DNA of 64,000 nucleotides, from assembly GCF_042684505.1 (NCBI RefSeq), contig NZ_JBHULT010000010.1, positions 124,001-188,000 of the forward strand, given 5' to 3'. Below are positions 43,775-53,240 of the stretch, piece by piece. Positions within the stretch are counted from its first letter, which is position 1. Each line of letters starts with the position of its first letter. Position numbers and translations under genes: made by a program. A model generated the notes under the pieces. That model was not told where the DNA came from, ran no database searches, and saw only the letters and a list, made by a program, of their open reading frames with translations. The DNA comes from Salinimicrobium flavum (GTDB lineage: Bacteria > Bacteroidota > Bacteroidia > Flavobacteriales > Flavobacteriaceae).

Positions 43775-45214
43775 ATGTCCTTAAGGAAACAAGCTACGGC
43801 CGGGCTGGTTTGGACTTTCGCTCAGCAGTTTAGCAATCAAATAATTGCTTTTGTTGTATCTATTATTCTTGCCAGGTTATTATTACCGGAGCAATTTGGT
43901 CTGGTCGGGATGGTTGCGGTATTCGTTGCTATTGGGCGTTCCCTTATGGATGCAGGTTTAACCCAATCATTAATCAGGGATAAAGATGCCGATCAGGAGG
44001 ATCTGTCAACCGTATTTTTTTTCAATCTTGTTGCTAGTTCTGTAATATATTTATTAATCTTTTTTAGTGCTCCATTAATCGCGAAATTTTATGAGGAACC
44101 CAGCTTAACTAAAATAGTTCGTGTGCTATGCTTAACTTTTGTTGTTTCTGCTTTTGGGGCTATACAAAGTACACGCTTAACTAAGGTAATGAACTTTAAA
44201 ACTCAGACCCTTATTTCTGTTCCGTCTACCGTGGTTAGCGGTATAGTAGGGGTGAGTATGGCTTATTCAGGCTTTGGAGTATGGAGTCTGGTTTGGAGTA
44301 GGGTTTCGGCTTCTTTAATGCGTACTGTACAATTATGGATTTACTCCAAATGGGCTCCCAGTTTTCAATTCAGCATTCCCAAATTTAAAGATCATTTTAA
44401 TTTTGGATATAAATTAACCCTTTCTGGACTATTAGATACTATTTTTAGTAATATTTATATAATAATAATCGGTAAATATTTTGCAACCAGCCAGGTGGGT
44501 TTTTATGTCAAATCCCAGTCTTTAAAAAATTTGCCGGTTAGTAATATTTCAAACGCTTTAAATAAGGTTACTTATCCTTTGTTTGCACAAATACAAGATG
44601 ATAATATCAGACTAAAAAGAGTTTATCAACAAATTATGCAAATGGTGGTTTTTATAATCGCCCCGGTTTTAATATTTGCCGCTGTACTGGCAGAACCTAC
44701 CTTTCGATTTCTACTAACTGAAAAATGGTTACCTGCAGTGCCTTATTTTCAAATACTTTGTGTGAGTGGTATTTTGTACCCGCTTAATTCCTATAATTTA
44801 AATGTATTAAAAGTAAAAGGCAGAAGTGATCTTTTTTTAAAATTAGAAATAATTAAAAAAGTTCTTATTGTAATAGGGATTGTTATAGCCATTCAGTTTG
44901 GCATTATGGCTTTGTTATATACCCAGGCTATTCTTTCTATAGTGGCATTTTATATTAATTCTTATAATACCGATAAATTTATTAATTACAGTTCCTGGGA
45001 ACAAACTAAAGATATTTTTCCAATTATTTTTATAGGTTTAGTTTCGGGAGCTGTAATTTATATTGCAGATGGTTTTATGGAACAAGTAGGTTGGCTCGAT
45101 ATAATAAGGATCTTGCTGGGCAGTATTTTGGGCTTGGTAACCTATATGACTTTTAGCTTTATTTTTAAAAAAGACGTTGTAATATTCTTTAAAAAAATTA
45201 TCTTAAAAAAATGA
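43775..45214 (+). CDS. Wzx-type oligosaccharide flippase (MATE/MOP superfamily)
   Basis: A 479-residue membrane protein with about 12-14 hydrophobic segments, starting SLRKQATAGLVWTFAQQFSN, typical of polysaccharide flippases of the WzxC/polysaccharide-synthase group. It moves undecaprenyl-linked repeat units to the periplasm. ILARLLLPEQFGLVGMVAVF and DAGLTQSLIRDKDADQEDLS are family-like. Its stop codon overlaps the aminotransferase start by 4 bases. Together with the Wzy-like gene at 59877 it defines a Wzx/Wzy-dependent assembly system. Confidence 0.92.
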   Translation: MSLRKQATAGLVWTFAQQFSNQIIAFVVSIILARLLLPEQFGLVGMVAVFVAIGRSLMDAGLTQSLIRDKDADQEDLSTVFFFNLVASSVIYLLIFFSAPLIAKFYEEPSLTKIVRVLCLTFVVSAFGAIQSTRLTKVMNFKTQTLISVPSTVVSGIVGVSMAYSGFGVWSLVWSRVSASLMRTVQLWIYSKWAPSFQFSIPKFKDHFNFGYKLTLSGLLDTIFSNIYIIIIGKYFATSQVGFYVKSQSLKNLPVSNISNALNKVTYPLFAQIQDDNIRLKRVYQQIMQMVVFIIAPVLIFAAVLAEPTFRFLLTEKWLPAVPYFQILCVSGILYPLNSYNLNVLKVKGRSDLFLKLEIIKKVLIVIGIVIAIQFGIMALLYTQAILSIVAFYINSYNTDKFINYSSWEQTKDIFPIIFIGLVSGAVIYIADGFMEQVGWLDIIRILLGSILGLVTYMTFSFIFKKDVVIFFKKIILKK

Positions 45215-46287
45215 TACCAGTTACTAAAACCTTTTTTCCTCCCTTAGAAGAATACCAGCAACGATTGCAGCGCGTATGGAATAACCAATGGCTAACCAAT
45301 AGAGGTGAACTGGTAAAAGAATTAGAACAAAAACTTAAGAAGCAGTTAGAGGTAACTAATATAACACTAACTACTAATGGAACTTTGCCCATTCAAATCG
45401 CCTTAAATGTTCTGGCAAAAAAAGGGGAGGTTATTACTACCCCTTTTAGTTATGTAGCTACCACCTCTGCCATAGTTTGGGAACATTGCACACCTGTTTT
45501 TGTAGATATCCATCCGGAATATTTAACTATAGATGAAACTAAGATTGAAGCTGCCATAACCGATAAAACAACGGCAATTCTAGCTACTCACGTTTTTGGA
45601 AACCCTTGTGAGGTAGAAGCTATAAAAAAAATTGCCAAAAGACACAATTTAAAGGTCATTTATGATGCCGCGCATTGTTTTGGTGTACGCTATAAAGGCA
45701 AGAGTTTGTTTGAATACGGTGATGTTAGTACCTGTAGTTTCCATGCTACCAAAATATTTCATACGGGAGAAGGCGGTGCCATGTTTTCTAAAGATAATGA
45801 ACTTAACCATAAATTATTTTATAGTCATAATTTTGGACATAATGGCCCTGAATCCTTTTATGGAGTAGGGATCAATGCGAAAATGAGTGAACTACAAGCG
45901 GCAATGGGCTTAACTGTTTTACCAAAAATGAATAAAATTTTTGATGATCGTAAAAGAGTAGTAGATTATTATAATGAAAATCTCGATTTCTCACATTTTC
46001 AAAAATTAAAAATTAGGGAAGAGACAACTTGGAACTATAGTTATTACCCGGTGATCTTTAAAAATGAAGAAGAACTTTTAAAAGCTCAAAAACTTTTGAA
46101 TGAAGAAAACATTTTTCCACGCCGATATTTTTATCCTTCATTGAATAAACTAGAATATGTGGAAAAGTCGGTGATGAAAAATAGCGAGCAAATCGCTAAT
46201 ACTATTTTATGCTTACCTCTTTATTATAAGTTACAAGATTCAGCTATCGAAAGAATTACTAATTTAATTAATAATTTTAAGGAATGA
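45211..46287 (+). CDS. DegT/DnrJ/EryC1-family sugar aminotransferase (VioA/WecE-like)
   Basis: PLP-dependent aminotransferase of 358 residues acting on a nucleotide-linked 4-keto-6-deoxyhexose. The PLP lysine lies in SFHATKIFHTGEGG (about 178-191), preceded by VIYDAAHCFG, where Asp holds the pyridine nitrogen. The wording around the lysine recalls dTDP-4-keto-6-deoxyglucose 4-transaminases such as VioA. With RfbA it would supply a dTDP-4-amino-4,6-dideoxysugar, later N-acylated by one of the acyltransferases nearby. The stereochemistry of the product is not readable from sequence. Confidence 0.88.
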   Translation: MIPVTKTFFPPLEEYQQRLQRVWNNQWLTNRGELVKELEQKLKKQLEVTNITLTTNGTLPIQIALNVLAKKGEVITTPFSYVATTSAIVWEHCTPVFVDIHPEYLTIDETKIEAAITDKTTAILATHVFGNPCEVEAIKKIAKRHNLKVIYDAAHCFGVRYKGKSLFEYGDVSTCSFHATKIFHTGEGGAMFSKDNELNHKLFYSHNFGHNGPESFYGVGINAKMSELQAAMGLTVLPKMNKIFDDRKRVVDYYNENLDFSHFQKLKIREETTWNYSYYPVIFKNEEELLKAQKLLNEENIFPRRYFYPSLNKLEYVEKSVMKNSEQIANTILCLPLYYKLQDSAIERITNLINNFKE

Positions 46288-46991
46288 GATTAGCAGTAAT
46301 GCAGCCTTACATATTCCCATATATTGGTTATTTTCAATTGATTTATGCTTCAGATAAATTTGTTTTTTATGATGATGTTGATTTTATTAAGGGAGGATGG
46401 ATAAATCGCAATAAGTTATTAGTAAATGGTAAGGAGAATTTATTTACAATTCCATTAGAAAAACCAAGTTCATTTAAATTAATAAATGAAATAGACCTCC
46501 ATCCTCAACTATACACTAAATGGAAAAAAAAAATTAAAAGGACTTTAGAGCAATCATATTCAAAAGCTCCCTATTATGAAGATGTTATACCATTAGTCTA
46601 TAATGTTTTAGATCACGAAAATGACAAGATATCAGATTTGGCAATGAAAAGTATTTTGTCAATTTGCGAATATCTTAATATTGATAGAAATTTTTATATC
46701 TCCTCTGAAAAATTTTCAAATTTCAAGGAAATAAATCGGTCAGATAGATTAATTGAGATGGCAAAAAAATTAAACACTGATGAGTATATAAACATGGAAG
46801 GGGGTAAACATCTATACGATAAAAATTATTTCTCCGAAAATTTTATTCAGCTAAAGTTTTTAAAACCAAAATTCAAAAAATATGATCAGGGTAGGGAAGA
46901 ATTCTTTTCTGGTCTTTCAATAATTGATATATTAATGTTTAATAATAAGGAATCAGCTCGAGAAATAATAAAGGAATTTGAATTGGTCTAA
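46284..46991 (+). CDS. WbqC-family protein
   Basis: A 235-residue protein with the WbqC N-terminus MQPYIFPYIGYFQLIYASDK followed by DDVDFIKGGWINRNKLL. The family occurs in O-antigen and capsule loci, often next to DegT aminotransferases, and has been proposed to modify amino sugars with amino acid or acyl groups; the reaction is not established to my knowledge. It overlaps the aminotransferase gene by 4 bases. The gene is very AT-rich, as are its next four neighbours. Confidence 0.85.
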   Translation: MRLAVMQPYIFPYIGYFQLIYASDKFVFYDDVDFIKGGWINRNKLLVNGKENLFTIPLEKPSSFKLINEIDLHPQLYTKWKKKIKRTLEQSYSKAPYYEDVIPLVYNVLDHENDKISDLAMKSILSICEYLNIDRNFYISSEKFSNFKEINRSDRLIEMAKKLNTDEYINMEGGKHLYDKNYFSENFIQLKFLKPKFKKYDQGREEFFSGLSIIDILMFNNKESAREIIKEFELV

Positions 46992-47012
46992 TTTTATTTA
47001 TTTTTAAGAATT

Positions 47013-47687
47013 TTGAACAAGAATAAAAAAGTTATAATATTAGGGGGTAAGGGAACAGCTATCAATTTTGCCGAACTGATTTACGATGCTAGTTCGAGGT
47101 ATGCTGCTGATATTGAATTTTTAGGGTTCGCGTTTGATGATGAATCTTTTGGAGATTCAATAAACGGTTTTCCTATTCTATGTAAAACTTATGAGGCATA
47201 TGAAACTCATAAGAAATTTGATGATGTATATTATATTTTTCAAATGCATAGACAGGATTTAATGGAAGAAAGGGCTAATTTAATAGAATCATATAATATT
47301 CCTTTAGAAAAATGGTTTACGTTTATCCATCCGACATCTTATGTGGCACGAAGCGCAAAAATAGGTAATGGAACTTGTATTGCAGCTCATTGTGCAATAC
47401 ATTCGAATACTGTTATAGGAAATCATTGTACCTTTAGTTCAAATACCACTGTAGGTCATGATTCTTTAATTGAAAATAACGTATTTACAGGTACACACGC
47501 TTGTATTGGAAGTTCTGTAAAAATTAGAAAATTTAATTTTTTAGGTCAAAATGCAGGAATATCTACGAACGTTGAAATTGAGAAAAATAATTTGATTGGA
47601 TTAGGAGCCTCTGTAGTTCATAATATTACTGAATCTAATCAAATTTATATAGGTAGTCCAGCAAAATCTTTAAAACCAATTAAATGA
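47013..47687 (+). CDS. PglD-like sugar O/N-acyltransferase (hexapeptide repeat)
   Basis: A 224-residue transferase with an N-terminal Rossmann-like nucleotide-sugar binding part (VIILGGKGTAINFAELIYD) and a C-terminal left-handed beta-helix of hexapeptide repeats (AKIGNGTCIAAHCAIHSNTV and following; GHDSLIENN). This is the PglD/NeuD layout; PglD N-acetylates UDP-4-amino sugars. The likely catalytic His is in the GHDS turn. The start codon is TTG at 47013. It probably acylates the amino sugar made by the aminotransferase upstream. Stop overlaps the next start by 4 bases. Confidence 0.85.
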   Translation: MNKNKKVIILGGKGTAINFAELIYDASSRYAADIEFLGFAFDDESFGDSINGFPILCKTYEAYETHKKFDDVYYIFQMHRQDLMEERANLIESYNIPLEKWFTFIHPTSYVARSAKIGNGTCIAAHCAIHSNTVIGNHCTFSSNTTVGHDSLIENNVFTGTHACIGSSVKIRKFNFLGQNAGISTNVEIEKNNLIGLGASVVHNITESNQIYIGSPAKSLKPIK

Positions 47688-48163
47688 TCTCAAATAAAGC
47701 TAAAATCGGAAGTAACGTCGAAATTGGAAATTATGTAGTAATTGAGGATGGTGTTGAAATTGGTGACGGTACAGTAATAAAAAATTATGTAGAACTTAGG
47801 AAGAATACTAAAATCGGCAAAAATTGTTATATAGATTCCAGAGTTTCTACATCAGGTTATTGTACAATTGGCAACAACGTTACTTTGAGATATGACTCTA
47901 TTATAGCCAGAGGATGTGAAATTGGAGATAACACCTACGTATGCCCAAGAGTCATGACCAATAATCTTGATACCGGAAAGCATCAAATTGGGGGAGCGAA
48001 AATTGGTTCTAACTGTTTTATAGGAACAAATACAGTTTTTCAACATGGTATCGTAGTTGGGGAAAATTGTATTACGGGAGCAATGTCTTTTATTAACAAA
48101 AGTATTCCTGACAATGAAATTTGGATAGGTAGTCCTGCGAAATTTTTTAAGAAAAATAATTAA
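47684..48163 (+). CDS. Hexapeptide-repeat acyltransferase (second)
   Basis: A 159-residue protein consisting almost wholly of hexapeptide repeats (AKIGSNVEIGNYVVIEDGV, then TKIGKNCYIDSRVSTSG), with NLDTGKHQIGGAKIGSNCFI in the loop region and ending SPAKFFKKNN. It resembles acyl-ACP- or CoA-dependent WbbJ/DapH-type acetyltransferases. Translational coupling with the PglD-like gene suggests that both act on the same sugar or at two positions of the repeat unit. Confidence 0.82.
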   Translation: MISNKAKIGSNVEIGNYVVIEDGVEIGDGTVIKNYVELRKNTKIGKNCYIDSRVSTSGYCTIGNNVTLRYDSIIARGCEIGDNTYVCPRVMTNNLDTGKHQIGGAKIGSNCFIGTNTVFQHGIVVGENCITGAMSFINKSIPDNEIWIGSPAKFFKKNN

Positions 48164-48231
48164 CATCACTATTCTAGTAGATGATGAAGCTAGAGCAAAA
48201 TGAAGGGGTGCCTAAACATTAACTATATTTT

Positions 48232-48693
48232 ATGAAACTCACCTATTTTATTGATCATAATAAGCCAAAGGTTGATGATTTATATTATTACTTTATAAAC
48301 AACGATAAAGATTTTTCCCCAAAATTAAGTTCTAGGGTAATTTTATCTGATTATGCCCTTAAATTGGTTAATAATGCAAATTTTATTTTAATAAGAGATA
48401 ACTCATCTAATGCTATTTTAGGGGTTGTAGCTTTTTATATAAATGAAAATGATAAAATTGCATTTTTATCCAGTTTTCATATTGTAAAAGAATATCGGAG
48501 AAGGGGAATAGCAACATTTTTACTGGAATACTTGATTAATTTTTTAAAAAAAGAAGAATTTAAAAAATTATCCTTGGAAGTTGATAAAACTAATACAAAG
48601 GCGCAGGACTTATATTTAAAATTGGGCTTTAACGTTGCAGAGATAATTACCCAGAAATATTCTTTTCTCATGACTAAAACTTTATATAAATAG
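48232..48693 (+). CDS. GNAT-family N-acetyltransferase
   Basis: A 153-residue GCN5-type acetyltransferase. The acetyl-CoA pyrophosphate loop is EYRRRGIATFLLEYLI (about 85-100), preceded by strand FLSSFHIV and followed by LSLEVDKTNTKAQDLYLKLG. It could acetylate the dTDP-amino sugar in the manner of WecD, in keeping with the WecF-like gene that follows, but this is inferred from context only. Gene composition is extremely AT-rich. Confidence 0.82.
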   Translation: MKLTYFIDHNKPKVDDLYYYFINNDKDFSPKLSSRVILSDYALKLVNNANFILIRDNSSNAILGVVAFYINENDKIAFLSSFHIVKEYRRRGIATFLLEYLINFLKKEEFKKLSLEVDKTNTKAQDLYLKLGFNVAEIITQKYSFLMTKTLYK

Positions 48694-48720
48694 AACTTTT
48701 ATATTTTTCAATCAACGAAT

Positions 48721-49866
48721 ATGCTTAATATACATCTCTGTGATAATGAAAAGTTTATAGATGTTGCATTCCAAAAGTTTGAAACATTTTATCCGAATAG
48801 CAATTATTTTTTTATTCATGGAAAAAAATCTTTTGATTCTGAATTAAGTAAAAAGGAAAGATATTCAGTAATTGACTTAAGAGATAAGTCTAATAGTAGA
48901 TACATTCAAAAATTTATATTTTCCAAGTTATCGGGAAAAAAGGTAAATATTAACATTTTCATACATTATTTAGATCCTAAAAAAGCAAACTTAGTCAATA
49001 GCTTAACAAAGGAATTTGAATTTAAACTGTATTGGATTTTTTACGGATCAGATTTGTATACCATTTTATATAATAAAGGGTTATATGAGTTGTATGACAA
49101 TGATCTAGGTGCATCTTTAAAACAAACCTTAAAAAAAGAAAAGCGTAAAATCTATAATTTTTTTTCAAGATATTCTGGGAATAAGGCAATTCAAAAAACA
49201 ATCAGCTCCTTAGATTTTTTTTGTTTTTGGAATGAGTTGGATTTTAAATTGCTTCAATCAAATTTTGACACAGATGCTCGCTTTAAGTTTTTTAGATATG
49301 GAATTATTGGACAGGAGCTATTTGACGAAAAATACTTTTTTTCTGAAAAAGAATTTCTTTTAGTAAACCATTCGGGTTCAAAATCTGGAAATCACTTAAG
49401 AGTATTAAAAAAACTTAGAGATTTAAGAATTCATAAGGGAAAGCATAGATTATACGTTCCTTTAAGCTACGGTGATCAGGAAAATATAAATATTACTCAT
49501 TCCTTTTGTCTAAAGAATTTCCAAGATGTTTATACTCCATTATTAGAATTTTGTCCAAAGGAAGATTATTACTGGTTTTTGTCGAAAGTGAAAGTTGCAT
49601 TTTTTGGTCATAGACGCCAAGAAGGAGGCGGGAATATTAATTTTCTTTTATCCACAGGGTGTAAAGTCTATTTGAGAGAAAGTAGCAATTTATTTGAATT
49701 TTACAGGAATCTTGGTATTAAGGTTTTTAGTTTCGAAAAAGAATTATCTAATGAAGGGGATCTCGAAATATTAGACCAGAGTACTCAATTTATAAATCGA
49801 GAGAGGCTACTAGATTTTTTTTCCGATAAAAATTTGGTTCAATCTTATTCTGAACTTATTGAATAA
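48721..49866 (+). CDS. WecF-like Fuc4NAc-type glycosyltransferase (GT56)
   Basis: A 381-residue protein resembling TDP-N-acetylfucosamine:lipid II N-acetylfucosaminyltransferase. Points of similarity are the N-terminal MLNIHLCDNEKFIDVAFQKF, the central IHYLDPKKANLVNSL and YWIFYGSDLYTILY, and the C-terminal SKVKVAFFGHRRQEGGGNI. With rfbA, a DegT aminotransferase and acetyltransferases close by, a dTDP-4-acetamido-4,6-dideoxyhexose donor is plausible. The assignment is by motif memory and context, so moderate. Confidence 0.65.
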   Translation: MLNIHLCDNEKFIDVAFQKFETFYPNSNYFFIHGKKSFDSELSKKERYSVIDLRDKSNSRYIQKFIFSKLSGKKVNINIFIHYLDPKKANLVNSLTKEFEFKLYWIFYGSDLYTILYNKGLYELYDNDLGASLKQTLKKEKRKIYNFFSRYSGNKAIQKTISSLDFFCFWNELDFKLLQSNFDTDARFKFFRYGIIGQELFDEKYFFSEKEFLLVNHSGSKSGNHLRVLKKLRDLRIHKGKHRLYVPLSYGDQENINITHSFCLKNFQDVYTPLLEFCPKEDYYWFLSKVKVAFFGHRRQEGGGNINFLLSTGCKVYLRESSNLFEFYRNLGIKVFSFEKELSNEGDLEILDQSTQFINRERLLDFFSDKNLVQSYSELIE

Positions 49867-49917
49867 TAAATTGGATGTCATTTAAAAATTTAAAATTTAT
49901 TCTTAAAAAGTTTTAGA

Positions 49918-50739
49918 ATGGAAGTATCTGTAATAATTCCTGTTTATAACGCAGAGCGGTATGTTAGAATCGCAGTTGAATCAGCTATTGTTCAAAGGGA
50001 GGTTTCAGAAATAATATTGATCGAGGATAATTCACCCGACAATGCGTTGGAAATATGTGAAAGTCTGGTAAGTGAGTATAGTAAGATAAAGCTTTTGAGG
50101 CATCCAAACGGTGAGAATAGGGGAGCGAGTGCCAGTCGAAATTTAGGAGTGAGAGAAGCAAAAGGAGATTACATATCTTTTTTAGACGCAGATGATTTTT
50201 TTGCGGCAAACCGCTTTAAAAAAACGATGGAAGTGTTTTCTGAGAATCCTGAAGCAGATGGCGTATATGAGGCTATAGGGATTTTTAATAAGACCCCGGA
50301 GGATTATAAATTATATAGTGTTTCTAAACCAATCGCACCTCCAAAATTATTTCATTTTTTTTTAAGAGGTACTTATGGTCACTTTTCAACTGACGGAATA
50401 ACCGTGAAAAGATCATTTTTCGAAAAGGCAGGCTATTTTAATGAAAAATTACCATTACACCAGGATTCTGAGTTATGGTTAAGGATGGCTTATTTTGGGA
50501 AATTATATGCAGGTAATTTAAATACTCCCGTAGCTTTTGCCCGAAGACATGAGAATAACAGAATAAGCACAGCAAATAAGGAGAGTAATCTTAAATTCTG
50601 GAAAGCCGTAAAAAAGTTTTTTGAAAAACAGCAAATTTCGCCTATCGATAAATTTTTGATCAATCGTAAAATTGCCCGACTGGAAAGTAACTCTTCCTCT
50701 CAATATTTAAAATCTATAATAAAAAATTCTTTAGGTTGA
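49918..50739 (+). CDS. Glycosyltransferase family 2
   Basis: A 273-residue inverting GT-A transferase. It starts with EVSVIIPVYNAERYVRIAVE and has GASASRNLGVREAKGDYISF followed by LDADD, the DXD-type metal motif, and a candidate catalytic base region QDSELWLRMAYFG. It adds one sugar to the lipid-linked repeat unit on the cytoplasmic face. It overlaps the next GT2 gene by 4 bases. Donor and acceptor cannot be predicted. Confidence 0.9.
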   Translation: MEVSVIIPVYNAERYVRIAVESAIVQREVSEIILIEDNSPDNALEICESLVSEYSKIKLLRHPNGENRGASASRNLGVREAKGDYISFLDADDFFAANRFKKTMEVFSENPEADGVYEAIGIFNKTPEDYKLYSVSKPIAPPKLFHFFLRGTYGHFSTDGITVKRSFFEKAGYFNEKLPLHQDSELWLRMAYFGKLYAGNLNTPVAFARRHENNRISTANKESNLKFWKAVKKFFEKQQISPIDKFLINRKIARLESNSSSQYLKSIIKNSLG

Positions 50740-51629
50740 GGTTTGCGGCTTTCATAATGACCTATGAACGGGCAGAAATCTTATCCCTCACTATAGATAA
50801 AATTCTCTCCCAAAGCTATCCTCCTCAGGAGGTCTTGATTGTAGATAATAGTTCTTCAAACGAAACTCAAAAATTCTGGGAGGGCCTGGGGAATGACCTT
50901 GTTACCTACCACAAAATGGGTTATAATTCCGGACCCGCAGGTGCAGCATATTACGGTCTTAAAGCACTTGCAGAAAAAGGCTACGATTGGATATTTTGGG
51001 GAGATGATGACGATCCACCAAAACATTCCGGAGTATTTAAGGAATTACTTTCCATAGCCGGTCGAACGGAGAATGTCGGGATTGTAGGAGGCCTGGGGGG
51101 GCAATTCTTAAAAAACCGTGCCAGAACCCGAAATTTTTACAACAAAGAATTACAGGGTATTATGGACGCTGATTATGTTGCAGGTGGACAAATGATGATC
51201 GTCAATTCAGATGTAGTAAAGGAGGGGATTTTGCCAACCCAAAAGCTGTTCTTCGGTTTTGAAGAACTTGACTTTTGTTTAAAGGTAAAAGAACAAGGTT
51301 ATAGGATTGTTTTTGATGGGGAAAGGATAAAGAAAGAAAGGATCGCAAGAGGTGATACCCATCCAGACTATAAGTGGCAAGGTAAAACCTTTGGGAATAA
51401 GGAGTTGGTTTGGAGACAGTATTATAGTATAAGAAATATGTTATATATCCTAAAATCCCGTCATATATATACTGGATATATTTATTATTCTGTCCGAAAT
51501 ATCTTTAAAATTTTAGCATCATATAAATATGGGTTGAATTATGGCACTCAGGTTTTAAGACTATATAAAAAAGCATTTTGGCATCATCTTAACGGAAAAT
51601 ATGGTTATCAAGGGAGAAACAATTTATAG
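50736..51629 (+). CDS. Glycosyltransferase family 2 (GlfT2/rhamnosyltransferase-like)
   Basis: A 297-residue GT2 enzyme: RFAAFIMTYERAEILSLTID at the start, VLIVDNSSSNETQKFW, NSGPAGAAYYG and the metal motif in WGDDDDPP, with GFEELDFCLKVKEQGYRI near the acceptor side. The NSGPAGA and DDDD pattern is like galactofuranosyl- and rhamnosyl-transferases. The start is TTG at 50736, overlapping the preceding stop; the ATG at 50757 would remove the first strand. Base composition is higher in GC than that of the genes at 46-50 kb. Confidence 0.88.
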   Translation: MRFAAFIMTYERAEILSLTIDKILSQSYPPQEVLIVDNSSSNETQKFWEGLGNDLVTYHKMGYNSGPAGAAYYGLKALAEKGYDWIFWGDDDDPPKHSGVFKELLSIAGRTENVGIVGGLGGQFLKNRARTRNFYNKELQGIMDADYVAGGQMMIVNSDVVKEGILPTQKLFFGFEELDFCLKVKEQGYRIVFDGERIKKERIARGDTHPDYKWQGKTFGNKELVWRQYYSIRNMLYILKSRHIYTGYIYYSVRNIFKILASYKYGLNYGTQVLRLYKKAFWHHLNGKYGYQGRNNL

Positions 51630-51685
51630 ATTTGCAAATTATAATGAACCCTGTATTTAACATATTCCTAACCCCCCATTTAAAA

Positions 51686-53236
51686 ATGGAAAAATCAAAT
51701 AAATTTAAAATATTGGACTGCACCCTTCGGGATGGCGGTTATTATACCAACTGGGATTTTAATAAGGATATTGTAAAAACCTATTTCCAATCTTTTAACA
51801 GTTTACCTGTAGACTATCTTGAAATTGGCTATCGTTCCAATCCAATGAATTCTTATCTGGGAGAATATTTTTACTGTCCGCAATACCTATTGGAAGAATC
51901 TAAAGAAATAAGTTCTAAGAAATTGGTGATTATTTTAAATGAGAAGGATGTAAGGCCTGAACATGTAAAAGATTTATTAGGACCAACTTCCGGTTATATA
52001 GATATGGTAAGAATTGCCATCGATCCGAAAAATTTTAAAAGAGCTTTGGTGCTGGCAGAGGAAGTTAAAAAACATGGCTTTGAGATAGGGTTTAATGTTA
52101 TGTATATGTCCAATTGGGAAAATGAAAAGGAATTTCTGGGTCAGATCAAAGAGGTTACAGGAATCGCAGATTACTTTTATATGGTAGACTCATTTGGAGG
52201 GGTATATCCCGAAGATGTAAAAAAAACTTATGAAATAGTGAGGGATCAAACCGATACTAAAATAGGTTTTCATGGTCACAATAATTTACAATTAGCCTTA
52301 ATTAATACTTTAACTGCTATAGAATGCGGGGTCGATATAGTTGATGCTACAGTGACAGGAATGGGACGTGGTGCCGGGAATTTACAGACTGAACTATTGT
52401 TGACTGCCTTAAATGCAAAAGGTTTACTGGACTTTGATTTTAACTCCTTGAGCAAAGTGGTGGATCCCTTTGAAAAGATGCAGAAGGAATATGGTTGGGG
52501 AACAAATCTGCCCTATATGGTTTCCGGAGCAAATTCTCTCCCACAAAAGGAGGTGATGTCCTGGGTGACAAAAAGATATTATTCCTTAAACAGCATCATA
52601 AGAGCACTTTCCAATAAATCCAGGGGAATTGAAGATAATATGGATTTAAAGAACCTTAATGGAGAGAAAAAATTTAAAACTGCTTTAATAATTGGAGGTG
52701 GACCAAGTGGAAAGAATCATTCCATGGCCATTAATGAATTTATAAAAAACCAGGATGATATTTGCTTAATACATTCCAGTTCAAAGAATTCGCAAGAGTA
52801 TAAAAATATTGAGACTCTGCAAATCCATTGTTTAGCAGGAAATGAAGGGCATCGATTAGAAGAAAGCTACAGCAATATGAATATAGACAACAAGTTGGTA
52901 GTTTTACCCCCATATCCAAGAACTATGGGGACTTATATTCCCAAAAAACTGGAGGAGGTCGCTTATCAATTAAACGAAATAAATTTTACTGATAAATTCC
53001 ATGAATCGGTAACCTCCTTAGCAATAGAAACGGCTCTTAAACTTGGTGTAGAAAAATTCTTTTTTGTAGGGTATGATGGGTATACAGGAGCAATAAAAAC
53101 CCAGGAATTAGAATTATTTAATGAGAATGAATATATCTTTCACAGCTTAAAAAATAACAGAGAATTTACTCCTATATCCTTAACGCCTACTCAATATGAT
53201 AATTTGGAGACTCAATCTGTATTTGCATTAATTTGA
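51686..53236 (+). CDS. DRE-TIM (HMGL-like) pyruvate aldolase with C-terminal MptE/Maf-like domain
   Basis: Two-domain protein. The N-terminal half (about 1-325) is a DRE-TIM metallolyase barrel: ILDCTLRDGGYYTNW (metal Asp and Arg), the GFHGHNNLQLAL metal histidines and VTGMGRGAGNLQTE. Relatives such as 4-hydroxy-2-oxovalerate aldolase join pyruvate to aldehydes. The C-terminal part (about 330-516) begins ALIIGGGPSGKNHSMAINEF and contains LGVEKFFFVGYDGY, recalling MptE/Maf (DUF115) or sialyltransferase-like folds. ATG at 51686 gives the family-typical start; a TTG at 51632 is possible. It is the first gene of a four-gene module with CMP-sugar synthetase, phosphatase and GT29, so it may build a 2-keto acid sugar; this is inference. 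Confidence 0.8.
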   Translation: MEKSNKFKILDCTLRDGGYYTNWDFNKDIVKTYFQSFNSLPVDYLEIGYRSNPMNSYLGEYFYCPQYLLEESKEISSKKLVIILNEKDVRPEHVKDLLGPTSGYIDMVRIAIDPKNFKRALVLAEEVKKHGFEIGFNVMYMSNWENEKEFLGQIKEVTGIADYFYMVDSFGGVYPEDVKKTYEIVRDQTDTKIGFHGHNNLQLALINTLTAIECGVDIVDATVTGMGRGAGNLQTELLLTALNAKGLLDFDFNSLSKVVDPFEKMQKEYGWGTNLPYMVSGANSLPQKEVMSWVTKRYYSLNSIIRALSNKSRGIEDNMDLKNLNGEKKFKTALIIGGGPSGKNHSMAINEFIKNQDDICLIHSSSKNSQEYKNIETLQIHCLAGNEGHRLEESYSNMNIDNKLVVLPPYPRTMGTYIPKKLEEVAYQLNEINFTDKFHESVTSLAIETALKLGVEKFFFVGYDGYTGAIKTQELELFNENEYIFHSLKNNREFTPISLTPTQYDNLETQSVFALI

Positions 53237-53240
53237 TTGT

